Shown here one piece after another: positions 36,172-45,152 of a stretch of 64,000 nt of DNA (position 1 is its first letter; each line of letters opens with the position of its first letter). Source of the DNA: Paenibacillus riograndensis SBR5 (lineage in GTDB: Bacteria; Bacillota; Bacilli; Paenibacillales; Paenibacillaceae). The translations under genes were made by a program, and so were the position numbers. The notes below the pieces were generated by a model. It saw only the letters and a program-made list of their open reading frames with translations, had not been told where the DNA came from and did not search any database. The DNA is taken from positions 5,563,187 through 5,627,186 of the forward strand of contig NZ_LN831776.1 in assembly GCF_000981585.1 (NCBI RefSeq). Direction: 5' to 3'.

Positions 36172-36202
36172 ATTCCAACCTTATTTTTAATCATTTCAAC
36201 CT
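36172..36202 (-). promoter_or_regulatory. 21-bp-spaced direct repeat, AraC-type activator site
   Basis: On the minus strand AGGTTGAAAT and AGGTTGGAAT are spaced exactly 21 bases, i.e. two helical turns, as expected for an AraC-family regulator. It lies between the divergent araC-type gene (36221, plus) and the binding-protein gene, and is nearly identical to the site at 16833-16864. Confidence 0.7.
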
Positions 36203-36220
36203 GCTTGGAGGAAATTTAAG

Positions 36221-37111
36221 ATGAACTCGCCTATTCTCCACTTTATCTCGCCGCCCATCCCCTACTTCGTTGATTGCGGACATGCCACCTATGCCTCCGG
36301 GGATCTTCATATCAACCGTAACTGCATCGGTGTCTTTGATCTGATCGTTGTGCTGAAGGGAACTCTTCCGGTCGGTGAGGACGGCAAGGTGTGGGAGCTG
36401 CATGAGGGAGAAATTCTTATTCTCCGTCCTGACGGCCACCACTACGGCTCCGCACCCTGCACCGGGGACACGAAGATCATCTGGATTCACTTTCAGACTT
36501 TTGGCAGCTGGAAGGAATGTGCCAGTATGGACGAATGTCTGGACAATCAGGGGGAGCTGATCGAAAGCCACAAGCAAAAGGCCTACCTCAATCATGCCGA
36601 TGTCTGCTCCATTTATATTCCCAAGCATATGAAAATCACGGGAAAAGCGATGGAGGTGCTGGACCTGTTTTTTGAACAGGAGCATGAGCCGCAGTCCCTG
36701 CGCAACTGGAAACGCCAGGCTTCCTTCCAATCCTTCCTCCAGCACCTGGACCGTGATCTGGCCTCCCCCTCCGATGCCACCGCCATTCAGCTGGCCGAGA
36801 AGGTAGAGCTCTTCATCCGCCATAACTATACACGCGACATCAACAACCCTATGCTGCAGAGGGAACTCAACTACCACCCGAATTATTTGGCCAAAAGCAT
36901 GCTCAAAGCCTACGGCATGACGCCTATGGCTTATCTGCAGAATTACCGCGTGGAACAGTCCAAACGTCTTCTGTTGCAGACCTCCTGGTCTGTAACCCGG
37001 ATTGCCGAGGAGGTCGGGTTTCATCACGTTTCCCATTTTTCCTCTTGCTTCTCCAAAAAAGAGGGACTCTCTCCCTCAGGCTTCCGCAGCAAATTTATTC
37101 AGAAGCGCTAA
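36221..37111 (+). CDS. AraC family regulator with cupin-like sensor
   Basis: A 296-residue one-component regulator. The N-terminal half is a cupin-type sugar-sensing domain (LHEGEILILRPDGHHYG). The C-terminal half is a double helix-turn-helix ending ITRIAEEVGFHHVSHFSSCF-like (VTRIAEEVGFHHVSHFSS is the second helix pair). GGAGG is eight bases before the ATG. It is divergent from the GH127 transporter operon, and the direct repeats just upstream are its probable operator. The same site in front of the secreted DUF5695 gene suggests that this protein controls that gene too. Confidence 0.9.
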   Translation: MNSPILHFISPPIPYFVDCGHATYASGDLHINRNCIGVFDLIVVLKGTLPVGEDGKVWELHEGEILILRPDGHHYGSAPCTGDTKIIWIHFQTFGSWKECASMDECLDNQGELIESHKQKAYLNHADVCSIYIPKHMKITGKAMEVLDLFFEQEHEPQSLRNWKRQASFQSFLQHLDRDLASPSDATAIQLAEKVELFIRHNYTRDINNPMLQRELNYHPNYLAKSMLKAYGMTPMAYLQNYRVEQSKRLLLQTSWSVTRIAEEVGFHHVSHFSSCFSKKEGLSPSGFRSKFIQKR

Positions 37112-37232
37112 CCCGCCGCAGCCGGGTTGTATTCACCTCCATGTTTCCATACATGATTTGGTTTGCCGCGGCCTTCCGATGGAAATAATCATACTGACGG
37201 CATGCGAAATCAGATCATATGGAGCGGATACT

Positions 37233-38318
37233 GTGCAAAAAATTTCTGCCTATCAGTTATTTACCATAACCTTTATTTTCCAGTTGGGGACTACGATTAT
37301 TTTTGGCTTTGGGGGTACGGCCGGCCGGGAGGCGTGGATCGCCGAACTGATTTCCTGTTCTCTGGGGGTAATCCTTATTCTGATCTATACCGCTTTAATG
37401 CGGATGAATCCGGGGCTATCTCTTGTGGAGTGGTTTCCTGCACAATTGGGCCGCTGGATCGGCACACCCATAGCATTTTTATACCCTCTATTGTTTCTGT
37501 ATACTGTAGGACGTGTTGTTGCGGATATTAGAGATATGGTTTCAACAACCATTTTAAACAACACACCGCTGCTCCTGATCACAGGGCTGTTTGTCATCAT
37601 CATCGCCTATTGCGTTTATGGCGGCGCTCTGATCATTGCCCGGCTGGGAGAAATATTTTTCCCCATTGTTATCCTCATCTTTAGTATTGAGATTATCCTG
37701 CTTTTCAGCTCCGGGGTCATGCATATCAGGAATATACAGCCGGTGATGGAACACGGATTTGGCCCTATCTGGAACGTAGTCTATCCAGCCGGTATCACTC
37801 AACCCTTTGGAGAGACGCTGGCTCTTGCCATGATCTGGCCTCTATCCAAAACCCCCTCAAAAGTGATGAAGATAACGGTTCTCTCCACTTTGCTGTCAGG
37901 AATCATGATAGCCTGTCTAGATATATTTGTGATTTCCGTTTTTGGGGGCGTCTTTTCGCGTTTCCTGTATCCCCTCTACACCTTATTGAGTTTAATCAGT
38001 GTCGGAAAGTTTATTGAAAACCTGCAGATGTTCGGAGTGCTTTATTTTTTAATGACGGCATTATTGAAAGGTGCCATTTATATGTATGCCGCGCTGAAAG
38101 GGGTCCAGCAATTGACGAAGTTGAAGAGCTACCATACACTAATGATCCCCGGATGCATCATCGCATGGCTGCTGGGAATGACAATGTCGCGAAACATCGC
38201 TGAACACATTTATTATCATCATTTTAAAATACTGGTTCCCTATGTGTGGGTCCCCTTGTTTATTATCCTGCCAACGGTCCTGCTTCTGGTTGCCTGGTTC
38301 CGGCAATTCAAGAAATGA
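37233..38318 (+). CDS. GerB-type spore germination permease
   Basis: A 361-residue membrane protein of the APC-like endospore germination permease family, the nutrient-binding subunit of a GerA-type receptor. It has about ten hydrophobic segments; the N-terminus VQKISAYQLFTITFIFQLG is family-typical. The frame is open from 37002, but a GTG at 37233 has GGAG eight bases upstream and gives the family's usual length. It is not in an operon with gerA and gerC. It converges on gerC with only four bases between the stops and no terminator visible. Confidence 0.9.
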   Translation: MQKISAYQLFTITFIFQLGTTIIFGFGGTAGREAWIAELISCSLGVILILIYTALMRMNPGLSLVEWFPAQLGRWIGTPIAFLYPLLFLYTVGRVVADIRDMVSTTILNNTPLLLITGLFVIIIAYCVYGGALIIARLGEIFFPIVILIFSIEIILLFSSGVMHIRNIQPVMEHGFGPIWNVVYPAGITQPFGETLALAMIWPLSKTPSKVMKITVLSTLLSGIMIACLDIFVISVFGGVFSRFLYPLYTLLSLISVGKFIENLQMFGVLYFLMTALLKGAIYMYAALKGVQQLTKLKSYHTLMIPGCIIAWLLGMTMSRNIAEHIYYHHFKILVPYVWVPLFIILPTVLLLVAWFRQFKK

Positions 38319-38322
38319 ATCT

Positions 38323-39549
38323 TCACCGTTTTATTTCGTCATCCATTAAATGCACCGATGGCCCTGTTACACCTACCCGCCGGACCTTCAAATCTGCTTT
38401 TACAAATATTTCAGCTTTCGAAAACTCCTGATCCCATTTATTCTTCAAGGATTTCCACTGTGATGGAATTTTATTGTGAATGTCATCCCCGAATCCAAAG
38501 ACATCTGTCCCATACTTTTTTTGCACTTTGGTAATGGTTCGAAGAACCGATTCTTCAATATGTTTGTTGAATGTGTCCTGCAGCAGGTTTACATTGCCCG
38601 TTTGTGTCAGGTCCAGACGTGTATTGTTTTCACGGATGTCTCCTTTCCCCGTTAACGTGACAAAGATTTTTATCTGGTTTCCGCGGATTACAGGCTGAAT
38701 CTTGCTGCCCGGATTAATCACCTCCATACTGGCGTTTCCTGTTTGATCCGGTATTTGGGTGGTAATGGTCAGCTTCTGCAATTTTCCGGTTATCCATCGC
38801 AAAGCCCGTGCTTCTGTTACATCCAGGAATCCCACCAATTTCAGGTCCTGATCAAAAATCCCTGATCCTGCAATACGGAAGCCTTCTGCATCCACTTTTT
38901 CGGATTGATCCTGGTCCTCTCCTTCCTGTGATAAATCCGAGTTCAAGCCGCTTACCAGGACAGGGACGGTCGGACTGCTTCCTTTGCTGCTTGCTGATAC
39001 CAGAAAATTTATAAACCCCATCTCCATTAGCGTTCCGATCTGGTCATATTCCCCTAAAGCCCCGAGACCAGGTATAGTTTCCAGCGGATACGATATGTTC
39101 AAAAACTCCCTCGCCGTACTTCCCTTGACAACAAACAGATCGGTCCGCAGTTTGAGGTTCGGATCCCGGGTATAGGTATCTAGTACATCCTTAATTCCGT
39201 GTCTGGCCAATGACTCTCCAATTATAATGACCCGCCGGTGACCGCGGAATACCCTCCGGGAAAGTTTGGTCTGCATCTGCTGCACAGCATCCAGCGTGTT
39301 CATGCCGGAGCTGGTTACGACAAAAAAAGGTTTCTCCTTCCCTCCTCCTGGTTTACCGCCGCTTTGTCCACCGCTGATTTTTGACGGGACAATGACCTGC
39401 GCGCTAATCATTACATCACCGTCCTGCCCTTTATCGATCCCCCAGGCAAGTTCAATAGCAAGCTCGTTTACCTCTGTACTGTCCCAGCAGCCTGAAGTAA
39501 ATATAAGTGAGAGGAGCAGGCAGGAAGAAACGATCCGTTTTTTATTCAT
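38323..39549 (-). CDS. GerC-type germination receptor lipoprotein
   Basis: A 408-residue Ger(x)C lipoprotein. The signal peptide ends in FTSGCWD, the typical GerC lipobox, followed by STEVNELAIELAWGIDKG. The ATG at 39549 overlaps the gerA stop (ATGA) and has GGGGAG upstream; the frame itself is open to 39648 inside gerA and that extension is rejected. It should sit on the outer face of the spore inner membrane with the GerA and GerB subunits. Confidence 0.93.
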   Translation of the reverse strand: MNKKRIVSSCLLLSLIFTSGCWDSTEVNELAIELAWGIDKGQDGDVMISAQVIVPSKISGGQSGGKPGGGKEKPFFVVTSSGMNTLDAVQQMQTKLSRRVFRGHRRVIIIGESLARHGIKDVLDTYTRDPNLKLRTDLFVVKGSTAREFLNISYPLETIPGLGALGEYDQIGTLMEMGFINFLVSASSKGSSPTVPVLVSGLNSDLSQEGEDQDQSEKVDAEGFRIAGSGIFDQDLKLVGFLDVTEARALRWITGKLQKLTITTQIPDQTGNASMEVINPGSKIQPVIRGNQIKIFVTLTGKGDIRENNTRLDLTQTGNVNLLQDTFNKHIEESVLRTITKVQKKYGTDVFGFGDDIHNKIPSQWKSLKNKWDQEFSKAEIFVKADLKVRRVGVTGPSVHLMDDEIKR

Positions 39550-41054
39550 CTGTCTCCCCTCTTTCGATTCGGATTGGGCTGCTGGCCTTTGGGGATGCGC
39601 CTTCTGTTTGCCCCGGAGAGGTATGCCGGACGCACATTCATGCTCCATCGGGGTGCGCGGACAAATACATCCTTCAAGCCCCGGAGGGCTTGTGGAGCGA
39701 CCGGGCTCATATACGGAACTCCAAATGAATTTAGACCCAGAAGATGTATGATCATAATGAATAATCCGCAGATTACACCGTATAAACCCAGCACCCCCGC
39801 CAAAATCAGCATAGGAAACCGGAGCATCCGGTACGCAGTCCCAAAATTGTATCGCGGAATAGCAAATGAGGAAATCCCCGTTACGGCTACCACAATCACC
39901 ACAGGAGCAGATACGATACCCGCTTGCACAGCAGCTTGTCCAATGACAAGCGCCCCGACAATACTGACAGCTGAACCAATGGCCTTGGGTAAACGAATCC
40001 CCGCTTCACGGAGCCCCTCAAACATAAACTCCATCAATAAGGTTTCAACAAAGGTTGGAAACGGGACGCCTTCCCTGGAATCGGCAATACTGATGAGCAG
40101 GTTGGTTGGAATGAGCTGTTGATGGAAGGTTGAAAGTGCAACATACAAAGACGGCAGCAGCAATGACATGTTGACCAGGGAATAGCGGATCAATCGAATA
40201 AAGGTATTATAGATTGACCGTTCGTAATAGTCTTCTGCCGCCTGTAATCCAGTCCAAAAATTCATCGGAACGATCAGCACAAATGGAGTATTATCTACCA
40301 TAATCGCAATTTTGCCCTCCAGCAGACCTGCGCTCACGACGTCAGGGCGTTCGGTATTTTGAATTTGCGGAAATGGAGACCAAGGGACATCTTCGATAAA
40401 TTCTTCAATAAAATCCGATTCCATGACTCCGTCAATCTCGATTTGCCTGATTCGATTACGCACTTCCTCCAGGACGGTATCCGAGGCAACTCCATGAATA
40501 TAAGCAATTACGACTTCCGTCTGAGAGAATTGACCCACTGTAACGGATTCCATTTTCAGCTCCACACTGCGGATTCGTCTGCGGATCAGGCTGGTGTTGG
40601 TTCGTAAGGTTTCTGTGAAGCCGTCTCTCGGTCCACGGACAGAAACCTCAGCCTCCGGTTCTTCAATCCCGCGTTTCTCAGACTTTTTGAGACCCGCAAG
40701 TAAAACCTGCTTTTCTCCTTCAACCAATATGGCGATATTCGCCTTCAATATTCCATCGGTCACCTCATGAAGCGCAGAAACCGTCTGAACCTTTGCAATG
40801 GCTACAAGCTGCTGCTCAATGATTTCTCCCGGCGTGTAAGCGTGGTTCAACCCGTCAGTGTTCTTATCAGACAGGATGGGTTGCAGCACAACCTTTTCCA
40901 GGTTTTGTGTATCGGTCAATCCGTCTATGTAAACCAAAAGGACTCTCGGATCGACGTTGAATGTCCGAAATACGATATCGGAACAATCCTGAAAAATTTC
41001 TCTAAGTGTCTGTTCGTTCATTGCGAGGTCAGTGCTCCATTCGGTAAAACGCAT
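39546..41054 (-). CDS. GerA-type spore germination protein
   Basis: A 502-residue GerA family protein: a large N-terminal soluble domain (residues 1 to about 260) and a C-terminal membrane part with about five helices and the conserved EGKIAIMVDNTPFVLIVP-like loop. Family members form the ligand-gated ion channel of the germination receptor. GGAGGG is five bases before the ATG. It is the fifth gene of a minus-strand run beginning near 43410 and is coupled to gerC. Confidence 0.94.
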   Translation of the reverse strand: MRFTEWSTDLAMNEQTLREIFQDCSDIVFRTFNVDPRVLLVYIDGLTDTQNLEKVVLQPILSDKNTDGLNHAYTPGEIIEQQLVAIAKVQTVSALHEVTDGILKANIAILVEGEKQVLLAGLKKSEKRGIEEPEAEVSVRGPRDGFTETLRTNTSLIRRRIRSVELKMESVTVGQFSQTEVVIAYIHGVASDTVLEEVRNRIRQIEIDGVMESDFIEEFIEDVPWSPFPQIQNTERPDVVSAGLLEGKIAIMVDNTPFVLIVPMNFWTGLQAAEDYYERSIYNTFIRLIRYSLVNMSLLLPSLYVALSTFHQQLIPTNLLISIADSREGVPFPTFVETLLMEFMFEGLREAGIRLPKAIGSAVSIVGALVIGQAAVQAGIVSAPVVIVVAVTGISSFAIPRYNFGTAYRMLRFPMLILAGVLGLYGVICGLFIMIIHLLGLNSFGVPYMSPVAPQALRGLKDVFVRAPRWSMNVRPAYLSGANRRRIPKGQQPNPNRKRGDR

Positions 41055-41083
41055 AGCTACCCTCCATCTTTTTCAAAAGATGC

Positions 41084-41533
41084 CTAATCTAATTTCCCGA
41101 TGCTTATCGCAGAGAACTGCTTTAAGATCTCGATTGCCTTATGCGAATCGCCTTGTTCGCAAAGAATAATCAGCATGACAACGGCTTTTGTACCTGCCGC
41201 TGTAGGTTTCAGCCCTTTTCCGGCTATAAGAAAGAGGATCAAACTGGCGCACACCCCTAACGCCAATCCGATAAGGCCCCACGGAATAGGCCCCCACCTC
41301 AGTTCAAATCCGAAGGAAGCGCCCAATACTGCAAAGATGGTGCCCAGAATTGCAGCCATATCGATTACGCTAACTCCCTCGGCCCGGCAGATGGACTCGG
41401 ACAGGCTTATGCTGCGCGTTATCGGTTCCATTGGAACAGCAGCTATGCTCTCTCTGCCGAACCCATCCTGTTCCAAAGCCAGAATTGCCAATTCCACATA
41501 CACTGAGGACTCAAAAGAAGAGAACACATGCAA
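41084..41533 (-). CDS. Small two-helix membrane protein in the ger operon
   Basis: A 149-residue protein not recognised by family. A short soluble segment (SSFESSVYVELAILALEQDG) is followed by a glycine-rich helical hairpin (about residues 60-112) and a second soluble segment (AVVMLIILCEQGDSHKAIEI). This split arrangement recalls YflT-like stress proteins, where two halves of a ferredoxin-like fold flank a membrane hairpin; that is an inference. It begins with TTG at 41533, directly after the stop of the upstream gene, with GAGGG seven bases before. The gerA start follows 29 bases after its stop. Confidence 0.7.
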   Translation of the reverse strand: MHVFSSFESSVYVELAILALEQDGFGRESIAAVPMEPITRSISLSESICRAEGVSVIDMAAILGTIFAVLGASFGFELRWGPIPWGLIGLALGVCASLILFLIAGKGLKPTAAGTKAVVMLIILCEQGDSHKAIEILKQFSAISIGKLD

Positions 41534-42328
41534 TTAAGATCCCTCATTTCCTGTCGATTCAAGCAGCTTATAGCTCCGGGGCTGAACATGTTCCCGGAGA
41601 AATCGAAGCTGCTCCTGCTCGTACAATTTGTTATGCTGGACTGCTATTTTGTACGACTCATAAGCCGCAAAACAAAACATCGACGGATAGTAACAGATCC
41701 ATTCCGGATCAAGTACAGCCTGGGCTTGCCCGAAGGAACCGTTAATCATATATATACAGGCTTCAACAAGATGTGAATAATAAGAAATGAAGATGCAGCA
41801 CACGAAGAGAAATGATCCGCTCAGCAATTTTTGCAAATATAGATGGCCCAAGCCCGGGAATAACAAGGACCAGACCAGAGCAACCTCCGGCAGCCGCTTA
41901 TCCAGCATATTCAGGCTCACCCCGTTCATCTTGAATAGCGTTATAGGTGCAGCCTCACGTTCAGCCAGCAAGCAATGCTTGTTCAGATCGGCCGTTTTGC
42001 GGTAACTGTCCCATATGCAATAGATGTAGACGGGAATATATAGAAGCAGCCATCTTGGGTTCAGTACGCCTTTCGCGATATCAAACCTTCCATTAAAGGA
42101 ATAAACCATCGCTTTGTTAATCCCTGCACCGTTATTAATCACGATTTCCCAAACAATTAACATAAACCCCTTCAAATAATATCCCAGGTTCAGATGGCCA
42201 AAACCGGGAAAAGCCGCCGACCACCACGCCACAACCCAAGGGTTCCTTAAATAGATATGGTTGTTATTGTATATCGCCATATAGCTGTTATACCTGCGGA
42301 TATGCTTTGCTTCCGTTTTATGCTCCAC
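41534..42328 (-). CDS. Internally duplicated membrane protein in the ger operon
   Basis: A 264-residue membrane protein made of two tandem copies of one module. Each copy has FPGFGHL or FPGLGHL followed by two hydrophobic segments, an N/DGxF loop, LNPRW or LDPEW, and a final helix ending in DSYR or ESYK. Function and family are not recognised. The start is read as the GTG at 42328; the ribosome binding site is weak (GGGGGC). It abuts the next gene without a gap, which places it in the germination operon. Confidence 0.75.
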   Translation of the reverse strand: MEHKTEAKHIRRYNSYMAIYNNNHIYLRNPWVVAWWSAAFPGFGHLNLGYYLKGFMLIVWEIVINNGAGINKAMVYSFNGRFDIAKGVLNPRWLLLYIPVYIYCIWDSYRKTADLNKHCLLAEREAAPITLFKMNGVSLNMLDKRLPEVALVWSLLFPGLGHLYLQKLLSGSFLFVCCIFISYYSHLVEACIYMINGSFGQAQAVLDPEWICYYPSMFCFAAYESYKIAVQHNKLYEQEQLRFLREHVQPRSYKLLESTGNEGS

Positions 42329-42343
42329 CTGGATTGCCCCCGC

Positions 42344-42877
42344 TTAATATGTCTTTTTAACCTCTTCCCTGCGGTTCCTCTGCCACCGGCTCCTTGCAAA
42401 TGCCATACGGTACAAAATAAGTTGAATACTTATCAGGAACAAGTAGATGGGGAAGGAATAACCGGTATAGTAGCCGTGTTTGTAATGGAACACTCCAGCC
42501 TTAGAGGCCAGCCATTCGAACCCGACAGACACCGCCGCCCAGAAGAGAATATACACAACCGTCATCAGTTCGAACATCCGCAGCCGCTCATAACCGTAAA
42601 TGAACAAATACCCAAACGGCGAATACATCAGATAAGTAAAAAAATCAAACAGCTGGTAGGTGGACTGGTCTCCCACATCGTAAAAATCAAACGGCGGCAG
42701 CCCGATCGAATGGTCGATAATGTGCCCGAAGGTAATGCCAATAAGCAGATTAAAGATTGTCTGGGCGGGAGAATATCGCCGGGGCAACAACCAGGCCACC
42801 GCGAAACCCAGGACAATAACCCCGATGACGAACCACTCATTCCCGTTAAAATGATTGTCATAGACGATTTTCTCCAT
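42344..42877 (-). CDS. Five-helix membrane protein in the ger operon
   Basis: A 177-residue protein with five hydrophobic segments, a central HIIDHSIG segment and FEWLASKAGVFHYKHG near the C-terminus. It resembles the CBO0543-like membrane proteins of spore formers, with low certainty, and no role is known. The ATG at 42877 overlaps the stop of the upstream gene (TGATG). The frame is open to 43012, but that would overlap the upstream gene by 136 bases. Confidence 0.75.
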   Translation of the reverse strand: MEKIVYDNHFNGNEWFVIGVIVLGFAVAWLLPRRYSPAQTIFNLLIGITFGHIIDHSIGLPPFDFYDVGDQSTYQLFDFFTYLMYSPFGYLFIYGYERLRMFELMTVVYILFWAAVSVGFEWLASKAGVFHYKHGYYTGYSFPIYLFLISIQLILYRMAFARSRWQRNRREEVKKTY

Positions 42878-43410
42878 CAGCGCATCCACCCTTCCTTTGA
42901 AGCGATTCGTTGAAAGAGACGCCCCATCAGCAAAGCATAGATCATTAAGGTTATGATCATCACCGCCTCCAAACCTAAGTTCCACCCCGTATAGATAAGT
43001 ACGGAGTTCCACCTTAGCAGCGCTCCAGTGAACATTTGGAAGAGAAAAGCATAGACCGATATTCCCCAGCGGATACTGGCTTTGGAGGTAGTTAAAAACA
43101 CATTGGCGAAGGTAAGAAGGACAAATGCAATGGTGATGTCATTGTGCATGATCATGGACAGGTAGTGAGGGATACTCCTTGTATTGATTTGGAGCAGATT
43201 TAGATTGTAAGTCAAAACCGTTAATTTGTTGATCAGCATAATTTCAATAACCATAAGCAGAAGAAGGTTGGCCACCAGCGGCAGCTTACTCGGCAGGCAG
43301 GCCATAACCCCAATACAGAACCAGGCAAACACGAGAAATATGATGACGACCAACGTAAAAAGCCTCCCCTTCTCTGTCAAGCTTTGACTTCTAATTTTCC
43401 CCATACACAT
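42877..43410 (-). CDS. Five-helix membrane protein, first gene of the ger operon
   Basis: A 177-residue protein with five hydrophobic segments and the polar loop TRSIPHYLSMIMHND in the middle. It has the same length and helix number as the next gene product and may be a distant relative. The ATG at 43410 or 43404 has no clear ribosome binding site. The terminator of the upstream gene ends only about 15 bases before it, so the operon promoter must overlap that hairpin or lie further upstream. Confidence 0.65.
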   Translation of the reverse strand: MCMGKIRSQSLTEKGRLFTLVVIIFLVFAWFCIGVMACLPSKLPLVANLLLLMVIEIMLINKLTVLTYNLNLLQINTRSIPHYLSMIMHNDITIAFVLLTFANVFLTTSKASIRWGISVYAFLFQMFTGALLRWNSVLIYTGWNLGLEAVMIITLMIYALLMGRLFQRIASKEGWMR

Positions 43411-43424
43411 ATGGACTATGCACG

Positions 43425-43465
43425 AAAAAAAGAAGAGCGGAGGCCGTCATGGACTCCACTCTTCT
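43425..43465 (-). terminator. Terminator of the pentapeptide-repeat gene
   Basis: AGAAGAG-C-GGAG pairs with CTCC-A-CTCTTCT; on the minus strand TTTTTTT follows directly. It lies 34 bases past the stop at 43499. Confidence 0.8.
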
Positions 43466-43498
43466 ATCTTCTGCTGATATGCTGCTCGCTGATCCGCT

Positions 43499-44104
43499 TC
43501 AATCTATTTTCGCTCCATAAGAGCGCAGGAACAGGACAGCCTGCTCCATATCCATCCGGACGCCGGTAACATCCAGAGCTTTCAAATTCATCCCATCCAG
43601 CTTGGCTCCCCGCAGATCGGCCCCCTTCAGCTTGGCCTTGCTCAGCGATACCCGCGTCAAATCACAGTCCCGCAGATCAGCCTTTGTCAGATCACTCTCC
43701 GAAAGATCAGCTTCATGGAAACGGACCCCGCGCAAATCCTGCTTTCCGAGCTTGGCATACCGCAGATTCGTATACGACCAGTCGCCCTGGCTTAGCGTAA
43801 TGCCGTCTATCTGAGCGCCCGAGAAGTCCGAGCCGGTCATTTTGCAGGAGATAAATTTGGTGACGAAGAGATTGGCACCGCTGAATTTACAATTTTCGAA
43901 CGCGGATTCAGTATGGATAGAAGCGTTCAGGGCAGCGCCTTTAAAATCACATTCTATGAAACGGCAATGGCTGGTATCGATTTCTTCCATTGAGGTATTC
44001 ATGAACGTGCAGTTTGTAAACGTGCAGCGGATCAGCTCCCCATAACGTAAATCATGCCCGTCAAATCGGACATCCACAAATTCCCGGTCGTTGTACTGAT
44101 ACAT
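43499..44104 (-). CDS. Qnr-like pentapeptide repeat protein
   Basis: A 201-residue right-handed beta-helix protein built of A(D/N)LXX repeats, densest at residues 115-165 (ADLSESDLTKADLRDCDL). Repeat content, length and the C-terminal DVTGVRMDMEQAVLFLRSYG resemble the Qnr and related proteins that mimic DNA and protect gyrase. Whether it affects quinolone response cannot be told from sequence. GGAGG is six bases before the ATG. It is a single-gene unit with its own terminator. Confidence 0.82.
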   Translation of the reverse strand: MYQYNDREFVDVRFDGHDLRYGELIRCTFTNCTFMNTSMEEIDTSHCRFIECDFKGAALNASIHTESAFENCKFSGANLFVTKFISCKMTGSDFSGAQIDGITLSQGDWSYTNLRYAKLGKQDLRGVRFHEADLSESDLTKADLRDCDLTRVSLSKAKLKGADLRGAKLDGMNLKALDVTGVRMDMEQAVLFLRSYGAKID

Positions 44105-44197
44105 ATGATTCCTCCGATAATAAAAAGTTCAACACATCCTTAATTTTAACATATGCATGTCAAGTACATTTACCAGTTTGTGTCATTTGCTGAGTGA

Positions 44198-44824
44198 TTA
44201 TCGGATGAGGTTTCCCCCCTGAATTTTTTTATATAGCCGGTTTGCTTTGAAGAAGAAGAATAGATAAAGAATAATTACCGTGGGCAGGAGGTATATGCCC
44301 AATCCCCTGAAAAGGGCAAACGGTGTTTCGAACAGAAAGGCCCGCCAAAACGAACTGCCTGTCTTCTCCCATAACCCGGGTGTCAAATAGAAGGCTTCAG
44401 GATTCAGCAGAGCGGACGGCTTAAAAGTGCCTGTTGTCCCCAGCGCTACACAGACAGGAAAATAGGCCACCGAAATCGAGAGCCACATCTTTGACAGACG
44501 TTTATACCGCCCGGCTTTGGAATCGGCATCCGAAAAAATATCCTCGCTCCCCTGACCGCTCACCTTCCTGAAGTATTGATACCCCGAAGACTTCGAGCCC
44601 TGGATATGCTTCCAGCCGCTGTCCTCAAAGAGGGCCCGGTAATCCTCGAAATCCGCTTTTCTGGAAAAAGGACGGTAATCCATTTTAATGACAGCATCCT
44701 CTGGTTCAGCCTTTTGAAAATGGTAGCAGATAGACTTCCCCACAAATTCCCAGCCCTGTCTGGCCATATGATTCAGCCATTTCTCTTCTTGGTCAAAATT
44801 CAAAAAGAACTTAAATTTCCGCAT
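44198..44824 (-). CDS. DUF2812 membrane protein
   Basis: A 208-residue protein. The N-terminal 100 residues (EEKWLNHMARQGWEFVGK, then YRPFSRKADFEDY) are the DUF2812 domain, and two hydrophobic segments follow (about 113-135 and 170-197). Such genes usually follow a padR-type gene, as here, with a 14-base overlap. The family's function is unknown. Confidence 0.85.
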   Translation of the reverse strand: MRKFKFFLNFDQEEKWLNHMARQGWEFVGKSICYHFQKAEPEDAVIKMDYRPFSRKADFEDYRALFEDSGWKHIQGSKSSGYQYFRKVSGQGSEDIFSDADSKAGRYKRLSKMWLSISVAYFPVCVALGTTGTFKPSALLNPEAFYLTPGLWEKTGSSFWRAFLFETPFALFRGLGIYLLPTVIILYLFFFFKANRLYKKIQGGNLIR

Positions 44825-45152
44825 TACGTTCCCTCCCGTCTGAGATCCAGATTCTCCGTGTCGTTTCGATCATATGGTTCATCCGTTCGAAGTCAAGGCT
44901 TAGAACCGCTCTTCCTGCTTCCGTAATAACATAGACCTTGCGGCGGCTGTCGACACTGCCAACAGGTTCAATGAACCTCAGCTTAATCAGATTCTCTATC
45001 GCGCCATACAGCGTTCCCGCTGCCATTCGCACCTGCCCTCCGCTCAGCTCCTCTACCTTCTGAAGGATCAAATAGCCGTGGGCCGGCTCATGCAGAGCAA
45101 GCAGGATATAATATACCGTTTCCGTCAGCGGCAGATGTTTGTCTCTCCCCAT
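44811..45152 (-). CDS. PadR family transcriptional regulator
   Basis: A 113-residue winged-helix regulator (LTETVYYILLALHEPAHGYL, MAAGTLYGAIENLIKLRFI, then RRKVYVITEAGRAVL). GGAG lies upstream of the ATG at suitable distance. It presumably represses itself and the overlapping DUF2812 gene; the ligand is unknown. Confidence 0.92.
   Translation of the reverse strand: MGRDKHLPLTETVYYILLALHEPAHGYLILQKVEELSGGQVRMAAGTLYGAIENLIKLRFIEPVGSVDSRRKVYVITEAGRAVLSLDFERMNHMIETTRRIWISDGRERNAEI

Noticed and set aside
37002..37232. N-terminal extension of the GerB-type protein
   Set aside because: It overlaps the araC-type gene, has no family similarity, and a GTG with a good ribosome binding site at 37233 gives the usual GerB length.
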